A program made the position numbers and the translations under genes. Below are positions 42,355 through 49,035 of a stretch of 64,000 bases of DNA, piece after piece. The notes below the pieces were generated by a model, which ran no database searches, had not been told where the DNA came from, and saw nothing but the letters and a program-made list of their open reading frames with translations. Position 1 is the first letter of the stretch; each line of letters begins with the position of its first letter. The stretch is from Mucilaginibacter pankratovii (GTDB lineage Bacteria > Bacteroidota > Bacteroidia > Sphingobacteriales > Sphingobacteriaceae): the NCBI RefSeq assembly GCF_014773265.1, contig NZ_JACWMY010000010.1:1-64000 (forward strand), written 5' to 3'.

Positions 42355-43314
42355 TCAACGAGCTATTACAAACGCTTCCAGCATTTGCTTCAACACCGCC
42401 TGCGCGGCCCAAACACGGTTACCCGCTTCGTGTATCACAACCGACCTATCGCTATCCAATATCTCCGAAGATAGCTCCAGATCGCGCCTTACGGGCAGGC
42501 AGTGCATTACTTTGGCGTTGGGAGCATCCTTTAATTTATCCAAAGTAAGCATCCAGTCTTCGTTACCCGGCAGTATCTTGCCGTATGGCTCGTAGGCCGA
42601 CCAGTTCTTCACGTAAATAAAATCAGCATCCTTTAATGCTTTTTCCTGGTTGTGGGTAATGGTAGCGCCATTGGTGAATTCTTCAGAAAGCTCATATCCT
42701 GCCGGCTGAGCGATGATGAATTCCACATCGCCCTTGCACATCCATTCGGCAAAAGAATTCGGCACAGCCTGCGGCAGGGGCTTTATATGCGGCGCCCAGG
42801 TTAATACTACCTTAGGGCGTGCATTGGTTTTTAGTTCTTCGATGGTAACCAAATCTGCAAGGCTTTGCAGCGGGTGGCGCGTTGCCGATTCCAGACTTAC
42901 GATAGGTACTTTACAAAACTCTACAAACTTGTTGAATATCAACTCACTATAGTCTTCTTCGCGATTTTTAAGGCCGGGGAAAGAGCGTACGCCGATGATA
43001 TCTGAGTATTCGCCCATTACGGCAGCAGCTTCGCGAATGTGCTCTACGGTGGTGCCGTTCATTACAACACCATCATTCAGTTCCAGCGCCCAGCCTTCTT
43101 TATCAATGTTGAGCACAATAACATTCATGCCCAAATTTTGCCCGGCTTTTTGGGTGCTGATGCGGGTACGCAGGCTTGGGTTTAAAAAAACGAGGCAAAG
43201 CGTTTTATTTTCGCCCAAATGCTTGTGGGCAAAAGGGATTTGTTTCAGCTGCAATGCTTCAGCAACAAGTGCTTTTACATCGGTAACATCATTAACAGAA
43301 GTAAATAGTTTCAT
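42355..43314 (-). CDS. argF': N-succinyl/N-acetylornithine carbamoyltransferase (ArgF')
   Basis: 319 residues. Transfers carbamoyl to acylated ornithine, the Bacteroidota variant of the arginine pathway. Carbamoyl-phosphate site FLNPSLRTRISTQKA (Ser47-x-Arg49-Thr50-Arg51), ESATRHPLQSLADL, the proline-rich VLTWAPHIKPLPQAVPNSFAEWM and HCLPVRRDLEL. In the Bacteroides fragilis succinylornithine enzyme, position 90 is Pro; in the Xanthomonas acetylornithine enzyme the equivalent is Glu92. Here residue 90 is Val (NGTTVEHIREAA), so Glu is absent and succinylornithine is the likelier substrate (inference). Preceded by a perfect 22-bp hairpin. Confidence 0.92.
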   Translation of the reverse strand: MKLFTSVNDVTDVKALVAEALQLKQIPFAHKHLGENKTLCLVFLNPSLRTRISTQKAGQNLGMNVIVLNIDKEGWALELNDGVVMNGTTVEHIREAAAVMGEYSDIIGVRSFPGLKNREEDYSELIFNKFVEFCKVPIVSLESATRHPLQSLADLVTIEELKTNARPKVVLTWAPHIKPLPQAVPNSFAEWMCKGDVEFIIAQPAGYELSEEFTNGATITHNQEKALKDADFIYVKNWSAYEPYGKILPGNEDWMLTLDKLKDAPNAKVMHCLPVRRDLELSSEILDSDRSVVIHEAGNRVWAAQAVLKQMLEAFVIAR

Positions 43315-43339
43315 TGTTTTGCCTCGTTTTGCCTCTGTA

Positions 43340-43386
43340 GCCTCACCCTAAATCCCTCTCCTTTGGAGAGGGATTTAGGGTGAGGC
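43340..43386. repeat. Perfect 22-bp inverted repeat between argD and argF'
   Basis: Arms at 43340-43361 and 43365-43386 (GCCTCACCCTAAATCCCTCT... and its exact inverse) with a TTT loop, and T4 after on the plus strand. The CCCTAAATCCCTCTCC word is a common Bacteroidota intergenic repeat. Inside the arg transcript it would form a very stable RNA hairpin that could reduce read-through into argF' or protect the argD message. Confidence 0.8.
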
Positions 43387-43409
43387 TTTTTGAAGCTTAT
43401 TTTATAATA

Positions 43410-44540
43410 TTATGAATTCTTAAGTGTCGTATCAAATGCTTCCAGGAACCTGTCGGCATAAGCTTTTGTTAAATTAAGTGCAGGTAAGAGCCTCACTACG
43501 TTTGGTTTAGCTTCGCCTGTAAATATCTGGTACTTAAACAGCAGGTCTTTTTTAACGTTCGGTAATTCTGCAGGCAGGTCTATGCCTATCATTAATCCAC
43601 GGCCGCGTACTTCTTTCACCTTATCAAATTTCTTTAGCTCTTCTATCAGGTAACCGCCTACTTCGGCGGCGTTCTGCATCAGGTTATCTTGTTCTATGGT
43701 TTCCAATACTGCCAGCGCAGCCGCGCAAGCCAGGTGATTACCGCCAAAGGTGGTGCCCAGTTCGCCGTACCATGGTTTTATTTTTGGCGAGATAATGATA
43801 CCGCCCACCGGGAAGCCATTGCCCATCCCTTTTGCCATGGAATAAATATCGGCATTAATGCCCGCAAAATCATGCGAGAAGAATTTGCCGGTACGGCCAT
43901 AGCCGCATTGTACACTATCAGCAATAAAAACAGCGTTGTACTTGTCGCAAAGCGTACGGATCTTCTGTAAGAACTGAATTGGTGCTACCTGTATACCTCC
44001 AACGCCCTGTATGCCTTCGATAATAACCGAAGATATCTCGTTGGCAGTAAAGGCCTGTTCTAAAGCTGCTTCATCGGCCCATGGCAGAAAAATAACATTA
44101 TCGGTTTCGTTTACCGGGGCAACAATTTTTGGGTTATCGGTAACCGCAACTGCCAATGATGTACGGCCATGGAAGGCATTTTTAAAAGCAATAACTTTCT
44201 TTTTGCCATTATAGAATGAGGCCAGTTTTAAAGCGTTCTCGTTTGCCTCAGCCCCGGAGTTACACAGGAAAAGCTGGTAATCTTCCTTGCCCGAAACTTG
44301 CCCAAGCTTTTCGGCCAGTTGTTTCTGTAAAGGGATCTCGATAGAGTTGGAATAAAAACCTATCTGGTGCAGCTGATCCTCCAAACGTTTTACATAGTGC
44401 GGGTGGGTGTGGCCGATAGAGATAACCGCATGGCCGCCGTAAAGGTCGAGGTACTCGGTGCCTTTGTCATCGTAAACAAGGCTGCCAATGCCTCTAACAA
44501 TATTGATTGGGTTGATAGGATATACGTCGAATAAATTCAT
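43410..44540 (-). CDS. argD: Acetylornithine (succinylornithine) aminotransferase
   Basis: 376-residue PLP enzyme, class III aminotransferase. Motifs: LDLYGGHAVISIGHTHPHYV, LFLCNSGAEANENALKLA, FKNAFHGRTSLA, IIEGIQGVGGI and the PLP-lysine Lys237 in SMAKGMGNGFPVGG, then TTFGGNHLACAAALAVLE. One oddity: the usual ADE[VI]Q near the PLP ring reads ADSVQ (Asp209-Ser210), replacing a well-conserved Glu. The frame opens further upstream (44585), but that leader is encoded by word-type repeat DNA; the ATG at 44540 fits the family. Confidence 0.93.
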   Translation of the reverse strand: MNLFDVYPINPINIVRGIGSLVYDDKGTEYLDLYGGHAVISIGHTHPHYVKRLEDQLHQIGFYSNSIEIPLQKQLAEKLGQVSGKEDYQLFLCNSGAEANENALKLASFYNGKKKVIAFKNAFHGRTSLAVAVTDNPKIVAPVNETDNVIFLPWADEAALEQAFTANEISSVIIEGIQGVGGIQVAPIQFLQKIRTLCDKYNAVFIADSVQCGYGRTGKFFSHDFAGINADIYSMAKGMGNGFPVGGIIISPKIKPWYGELGTTFGGNHLACAAALAVLETIEQDNLMQNAAEVGGYLIEELKKFDKVKEVRGRGLMIGIDLPAELPNVKKDLLFKYQIFTGEAKPNVVRLLPALNLTKAYADRFLEAFDTTLKNS

Positions 44541-44544
44541 TTTC

Positions 44545-44650
44545 TTTTTAAGCTTAAAGCTGAAAGCGAAAAGCACAAAGCTCATTTTTCAGCAGGATTA
44601 ATATTTTTTACGATTCTTTGCTTTTGGCTTTAGTCTTTCAGCTTTTGGCT
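44545..44650. repeat. Word-type repeat AGCTGAAAGC/GCTTTTGGCTTT between argC and argD
   Basis: AGCTTAAAGCTGAAAGCGAAAAGC at 44549-44572, then the inverse-like TTGCTTTTGGCTTTAGTCTTTCAGC at 44618-44642. Fold-back of the two halves gives a long imperfect hairpin inside the arg transcript. The same vocabulary occurs inside prmC (4730-4757). Confidence 0.65.
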
Positions 44651-44657
44651 CCCGCCA

Positions 44658-45653
44658 CTAAAATGCTAAAGCCTTAAGTCGTAATCCTGCGCGCTCATCC
44701 AAACCAAACATCAGGTTCATGTTTTGAACCGCCTGCCCGGAGGCACCTTTAAGTAAATTGTCCATAATGCTGATAATGAATATTTTATTATCATGTTTCT
44801 TCGCCTGAACAAAGCACTTGTTGGTATTGATGATCTGTTTCAGGTCAATATCTTTATTGGTAACATGGGTAAATGCATGCCCGGCGTAATATTCTTTGTA
44901 AAGCTGCAAAGCCTCCGCTTCTGATAGGTCGCTCTCAGTATAAATAGAAGCTATGATACCACGTGTAAAGTCGCCACGGTAGGGAACAAAGTTTACAGCT
45001 TCAGAAAAATCCGGTTGTAATTGCCTCAGCGATTGCCCTATCTCATTTAAATGTTGATGGCTAAAGGCCTTGTATACAGATAAGTTATCGTTCCTCCAGG
45101 TGAAGTGCGTGGTAGGCGATAAGCTTTGCCCCGCGCCTGTAGACCCGGTTGTAGCCGTAATATGCACCTCATGCGTAAGCAAGCCTTTTGATGCCAGCGG
45201 CAACAGGCCCAATTGCAAACAGGTAGCAAAGCAACCCGGGTTAGCAATGTTATCTGCCGATCTGATAGCTTCGCGGTTTAACTCCGGCAAACCGTATACA
45301 AAGTTTTTACTTTTTAATTTTGAGTTTTGACTTAACCTAAAATCCTGGCTCAGATCAATTATTTTGATACTATCCGGGATCTCGTTTGCCTCTAAAAATT
45401 TCTTCGCATCGCCGTGCCCAACGCAAAGGAACAGTACATCTATGGCGTTAGAAAGCTCCGAAGCAAATTGCAGGTCGGTATCGCCAAACAGGTCGGTATG
45501 TACATCGTAAACATGCTTGCCTGCGCTGCTGGTGCTGTGTACAAACACAATATCCACGTTGGGGTGGTTGATGAGGATCCGCAGCATTTCGCCGCCGGTA
45601 TATCCCGCACCGCCAACAATGCCCGCGCGTATTTTAGAGGTTGATTCTGTCAT
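44658..45653 (-). CDS. argC: N-acetyl-gamma-glutamyl-phosphate reductase
   Basis: 331 residues, NADPH-dependent third step of arginine synthesis. N-terminal GIVGGAGYTGGEMLRILINHP, IIDLSQDFRL, YGLPELNREAI and the active-site Cys141 in NPGCFATCLQLGL; later HQHLNEI and VPYRGDFTRGIIASIYT. Residues about 108-117 (SQNSKLKSKN) sit between DFRL and FVYG, where the family normally has a short loop, and are encoded by word-type repeat DNA (45305-45336). The start overlaps the end of the upstream cupin gene by 20 bp. Confidence 0.95.
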   Translation of the reverse strand: MTESTSKIRAGIVGGAGYTGGEMLRILINHPNVDIVFVHSTSSAGKHVYDVHTDLFGDTDLQFASELSNAIDVLFLCVGHGDAKKFLEANEIPDSIKIIDLSQDFRLSQNSKLKSKNFVYGLPELNREAIRSADNIANPGCFATCLQLGLLPLASKGLLTHEVHITATTGSTGAGQSLSPTTHFTWRNDNLSVYKAFSHQHLNEIGQSLRQLQPDFSEAVNFVPYRGDFTRGIIASIYTESDLSEAEALQLYKEYYAGHAFTHVTNKDIDLKQIINTNKCFVQAKKHDNKIFIISIMDNLLKGASGQAVQNMNLMFGLDERAGLRLKALAF

Positions 45654-45984
45654 TTTTTGTAGATGGTGTGGAGTACAAAATAAATTCCAGATCGCTGCTT
45701 TCTTTATTGGCTATAAAGTGCTTTTGCCCGGGTTTAATTTCGATGCCCTGTTCGGGTTTTAAAACGCTGATTTCTCCGTCGATAGAGAATGTTGCCCGCC
45801 CTTTCAGTATAAAAAAGAACTGGGATGCCGTTTCGTGGAAATGGAGTTGCTCGGCTGTATCCGGCGGCATCAGTTCCTGTTTAATGGATAGCGCCTCGGT
45901 ATCAACATAATTCCAGCCATAGCAATCATCGCCCCAGCGGTAATGGCTTAAACATTCGCTCCGCGAGAAAACGGGATTACTCAT
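45634..45984 (-). CDS. Cupin-domain protein
   Basis: 116 residues, a single cupin beta-barrel: LHFHETASQFFFILKGRATFSIDGEISVLKPEQGIEIKPGQKHFIANKESSDLEFILYSTPS. The metal-site pattern HFHETASQFFFIL...GRATF and the second-motif GQKHFI are recognisable, so one metal ion is likely. It overlaps argG by 8 bp and argC by 20 bp, giving tight translational coupling within the arg operon. No catalytic role can be read; a sensor or an isomerase are both possible. Confidence 0.85.
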   Translation of the reverse strand: MSNPVFSRSECLSHYRWGDDCYGWNYVDTEALSIKQELMPPDTAEQLHFHETASQFFFILKGRATFSIDGEISVLKPEQGIEIKPGQKHFIANKESSDLEFILYSTPSTKNDRINL

Positions 45985-47176
45985 TGGTGCCGTTCACTTT
46001 ATGGTATATCATTACCTGGTTACCAAAGATCTTAGAGAAACCTTTCACATCTTCACCGCTCCAGGCGTTATTCATTTCGCCGTAGCTGCCAAACTTGTTC
46101 GACATCAGATCGTGATCCGACTCGATGCCCACCACCTGGAAACGGTAAGGGTTCAGCTGTACAAATACTTTACCGCTAACCTGTTTCTGCGTATCTGTCA
46201 GGAAGGCCTCTATGTTGCGCATAATAGGGTCGTGGAACTGCCCTTCGTGCAGCCAGTTGCCGTAGAACATGGATAACTGGTCTTTCCACAATAGCTGCCA
46301 TTTGGTTAATACGTGTTTTTCCAACGTGTGGTGCGCTTTAATGATCACCATTGGTGCGGCAGCCTCAAAACCTACACGGCCTTTAATACCGATGATAGTA
46401 TCGCCCACGTGGATATCTCTTCCAACGCCGTATGGCTGGGCAATGGCTTGTAGTGCCTGTATGGCCTTAGCCGGGTGGTCGTATTTATCATCATCGATAG
46501 CAACCAGTTCGCCTTTTTCAAAAGTAAGGGTGATATCGCGGGTGCCGGTTTCGGTTACCTGAGTTGGCCATGCCTCTTCGGGCAAGCCAAGGTTAGACGT
46601 AAGGGTTTCTTTGCCGCCTACAGATGTTCCCCAGATACCCTTGTTGATAGAGTACTTCGCTTTTTCGAAGTTCATCTCCACGCCGTGTTTTTTCAGGTAT
46701 TCTATTTCCGCTTCGCGACTTAGTTTTAAATCACGAATAGGGGTGATGATCTGCACATCAGGTACCAGGATATTAAAGATCATATCGAAACGCACCTGGT
46801 CGTTACCGGCGCCGGTGCTGCCGTGGGCAACATATTCGGCACCAATTTCTTTGGCGTAGTTGGCAATAGCAGTAGCCTGGCTTACGCGCTCGGCACTAAC
46901 CGATAGCGGGTAGGTGTTATTCTTTAATACGTTGCCATAGATAAGGAAACGAACACAGGTATTATAGAAGTTTTCAGTTTCATCAACCACGTGGTGGCTG
47001 GTTACGCCCATTTGGTAAGCGCGTTCCTCAACGCCCTTTAATTCTTCATCGCTAAAACCGCCGGTATTTACAATTACAGAGTGTACCTCGTAACCTAAAT
47101 CGCGTGTTAAATAAATGCAGCAAAATGAGGTATCTAAACCACCGCTGTATGCCAGTACTACTTTTTTCTTGTCCAT
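45977..47176 (-). CDS. argG: Argininosuccinate synthase
   Basis: 399 residues; joins citrulline and aspartate using ATP. The PP-loop VVLAYSGGLDTSFCCIYL is at the N-terminus, followed by YVAHGSTGAGNDQVRFD and later YNAWSGEDVKGF-type sequence (EMNNAWSGEDV). The region after residue 180 (WGTSVGGKETLTSNLGLPEEAWPTQ) is characteristic. In the acyl-citrulline variant of this pathway, deacylation must precede this step, but no argE is in the window. It is the second gene of the arg run, after the GNAT and a hairpin pair. Confidence 0.96.
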   Translation of the reverse strand: MDKKKVVLAYSGGLDTSFCCIYLTRDLGYEVHSVIVNTGGFSDEELKGVEERAYQMGVTSHHVVDETENFYNTCVRFLIYGNVLKNNTYPLSVSAERVSQATAIANYAKEIGAEYVAHGSTGAGNDQVRFDMIFNILVPDVQIITPIRDLKLSREAEIEYLKKHGVEMNFEKAKYSINKGIWGTSVGGKETLTSNLGLPEEAWPTQVTETGTRDITLTFEKGELVAIDDDKYDHPAKAIQALQAIAQPYGVGRDIHVGDTIIGIKGRVGFEAAAPMVIIKAHHTLEKHVLTKWQLLWKDQLSMFYGNWLHEGQFHDPIMRNIEAFLTDTQKQVSGKVFVQLNPYRFQVVGIESDHDLMSNKFGSYGEMNNAWSGEDVKGFSKIFGNQVMIYHKVNGTNE

Positions 47177-47191
47177 TTGTTATGTTGTTGT

Positions 47192-47259
47192 GGAGAAGAC
47201 GCGAAGTATCGCGTCTCTACGTTCTTTTTTGTTGTAGAGACGCAATATTTTGCGTCTCC
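47192..47259. repeat. Twin GAGACGC hairpins between the argA-like gene and argG
   Basis: Two neighbouring palindromes: GACGCGAAGTATCGCGTC (47199-47216) and GAGACGCAATATTTTGCGTCTC (47236-47257; outer bases GTAGAGACGC). This GTAGAGACGCnnnn repeat is widespread in bacterial intergenic regions. Lying inside the arg transcript it would form two successive RNA stem-loops. Confidence 0.7.
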
Positions 47260-47283
47260 GGATTATTTGCCTGCCCGTATACG

Positions 47284-47943
47284 TTAATGAAAATCAAAGG
47301 CCATCACATGCTCAAGGCGCTTTTTAATAGCTGCCTCAATGCGCTCCAATAATGTTGCTTTATGCGTTATCTTCTTCATCTTCTCTTCGTACTGCTTTTG
47401 TACTTCAGCAGGGTCGAACAGCATGGCGGTGCACATGCAGTTTTTGCGGCCTTTGGCTGTCAGGATGTCGAAGTTTACGCAGCTGGTGCAGCCTTTCCAA
47501 AAGTTCTCGTCCTGTGTTAGTTCCGAATAGGTAACCGGTTCGTAACCCAGCTCCGAATTGATCTTCATTACGGCAAGGCCGGTGGTAAGTCCGAAGATCT
47601 TGGCGTCGGGGTACTTTTTACGCGAAAGGCCAAATATCTTATGCTTAATAGCCTTAGCCAAGCCAGCCTTGCGATATATCGGGTTCACAATAAGCCCCGA
47701 ATTGGCCACGAAATCGCCGTGGCTCCAGGTTTCAATGTAGCAGAAGCCGGCCCAGGTGCCGTCTTTATGCAGGGCAATAACGGCCTTGCCTTCCAGCATT
47801 TTATTGGCGACATACTCCGGCGAGCGCTGGGCAATACCTGTGCCGCGTGCCTTTGCCGATTCTGCCATCTCATCGCATATCATAGGGGCAAAGTCGGCAT
47901 GTTGTGCCGTGGCTACCTGTATGTCAAAATCTTGTATGGTCAT
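47284..47943 (-). CDS. GNAT acyltransferase, ArgA-like, with a Cys cluster
   Basis: 219 residues. GNAT fold with the acetyl-CoA site region VNPIYRKAGLAKAIKHKIFGLSRKKYPDAKIFGLTTG. Its place at the head of the arg cluster suggests the first step, acylation of glutamate (acetyl or succinyl). Unusual for a GNAT is the tail motif Cys152-x2-Cys155-x13-Cys169-x-Cys171 (KGCTSCVNFD...KNCMCTAM), which looks like a metal- or redox-binding site. The helical end (EKMKKITHKATLLERIEAAIKKRLEHV) may mediate oligomer contacts. No classical ArgA or ArgJ is in the window. Confidence 0.75.
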   Translation of the reverse strand: MTIQDFDIQVATAQHADFAPMICDEMAESAKARGTGIAQRSPEYVANKMLEGKAVIALHKDGTWAGFCYIETWSHGDFVANSGLIVNPIYRKAGLAKAIKHKIFGLSRKKYPDAKIFGLTTGLAVMKINSELGYEPVTYSELTQDENFWKGCTSCVNFDILTAKGRKNCMCTAMLFDPAEVQKQYEEKMKKITHKATLLERIEAAIKKRLEHVMAFDFH

Positions 47944-48214
47944 TATAATAGAAAAATTACCGTTAAATTATTGGCTGTTTAAGCCATAAATAATTAGAGG
48001 GACTTTTGTTAAAGAAGTTTAATAAGGCTTCTTTGTTGGCGGGAGAACTAAAATCTAATTCACACGCGCGGGATGAAAACCCGTCGTCGGCTGGGGGGGA
48101 AGAGCAAAACAAACGAAACTAAAGCAGCAGCAACCGGAGCAAATATTGCCCTGATAGCCGTCATGTTTGAGTTTTTTGTATTCATTATTGATGAATTTAC
48201 TTGCTTTTAAAATT

Positions 48215-48250
48215 TGTGCAAATTATTGCATAATAATTTACTTATGCAAG
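48215..48250. promoter_or_regulatory. Dyad array TTGTGCA-TGCATAA-TTATGCA, candidate ArgR operator
   Basis: Three half-sites in succession: TTGTGCA, then TGCATAA after 6 nt, then TTATGCAA after 8 nt. TTGCATAA (48226-48233) and TTATGCAA (48242-48249) are exact inverses; the first two form a second dyad with one mismatch. Repeated half-sites upstream of the arg cluster suggest a hexameric repressor such as ArgR. It is about 270 bp before the GNAT start, which is far for direct control, so the assignment is tentative. Confidence 0.4.
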
Positions 48251-48424
48251 AAAAAACTTTGATTATGAGTTTCAGGTGGAAATTAAGCCCGTAGATAAGC
48301 TAAAGACGGGTAATCGCTGCAGTAGATGCGCCCTTGCCGGTGATTTTTTGTACTTGATAATCAGGGTGTAGGTAAGCAAATTGCCAATTTTAACAATTTA
48401 TTAACCCAAAACGCATCATTTTTC

Positions 48425-48432
48425 TATCTTTG
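48425..48432 (+). promoter_or_regulatory. -7 promoter box of ffs
   Basis: TATCTTTG, a perfect TAnnTTTG match, ends 4 nt before the predicted 5' end of the SRP RNA at 48437, as expected for an untranslated RNA. Confidence 0.6.
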
Positions 48433-48436
48433 CGCC

Positions 48437-48534
48437 GGGGTAAGTCTTTTACGGCCAGCTCCTCTTGAACTCCCCCAGGGTGGGAACGCAGCAAGGGTAG
48501 AGAGTTGAGCGGCGCGATAAAAGTAGCTTACCCT
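48437..48534 (+). ncRNA. ffs: Small signal recognition particle RNA (4.5S-like)
   Basis: About 98 nt. The ends pair (GGGTAAG at 48438-48444 with CTTACCC at 48527-48533), and inside lie GCTCCTCTTGAACTC paired with GAGTTGAGC across the conserved SRP core: CCCCAGGG, a TGGGAACG loop and CGCAGCAAGGG, which correspond to the symmetric and asymmetric loops bound by Ffh. It is followed by a T-run that ends transcription. It should pair with Ffh for co-translational membrane targeting. Boundaries are good to a few bases. Confidence 0.88.
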
Positions 48535-48540
48535 TTTTTG

Positions 48541-49035
48541 TGCAATCAACTTTTTGGCGGGTGTTTTTCTTAACGTTATTCCTAACGCACTCATCACTCA
48601 CCCCATATATCTCCTTTACCCCGTTAGGGGTTACCTGTTTAAGAAAAATCTGTTCTTTAATTAATATCGAATAGTGAATTTCGAATTCCCAACACCGAAG
48701 TTTTTACTTCATTATTCGATATTGGACATTCGGTGTTCGATATTAAATTCTCTTTAAATCTCTTAGCTTAATGAAATTGCCGTAATTGGACAATGAGGTT
48801 TTTTGTGTAATTAAATTAAAAACTTATGGCACCCCCTTCGGGCCGGGCTTTCCAGGGCTGCGCTGCGCTTCGGCCACCCCGCCCTCGCGCTTCCCCCTCA
48901 CACGGTGGCTGCCCCTTACAATCCCTGGTGCGGGCTATCGGGTATTAAAATCTTTTCGGTTCGATATTCATCATTCGAAATTCATTATTCGATATTAACT
49001 TCTTTGCAGATTGCCTTAAAGCCTATCTTCGCAAC
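48541..49035. repeat. 495-bp repeat-rich spacer downstream of ffs
   Basis: No supportable gene. Two word-type tracts made of TCGAATAGTGAATTTCG-like text and its inverse (48663-48747 and 48955-49002) flank a GC-rich block, 48831-48950, containing CACCCCCTTCGGGCCGGGCT, CCCTCACACGG and CCCTTACAATCCCTGGTGCGGG. That block resembles GC-rich intergenic elements seen in this group, though I cannot place it exactly. A frame through it (48786-48998) is repeat-derived. Confidence 0.55.

Larger units (their letters stand above)
47944..48436. other. 493-bp intergenic region between the arg cluster and ffs
   Basis: No ORF that I can support. It contains a G-rich patch (about 48095-48105), an A/T-rich middle, the dyad array at 48215-48250 described separately, and the ffs promoter at its right end. 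The arg leader must lie here, but I see no perfect -7 box on the minus strand. Confidence 0.5.

Noticed and set aside
48061..48110. GC-rich patch upstream of ffs as a riboswitch
   Set aside because: No recognisable aptamer core and no downstream gene on that strand other than ffs.
48786..48998. A 70-codon frame through the spacer between ffs and ypdA
   Set aside because: It runs through GC-rich and word-type repeat DNA, has repeat-like amino acid content and no recognisable start context.
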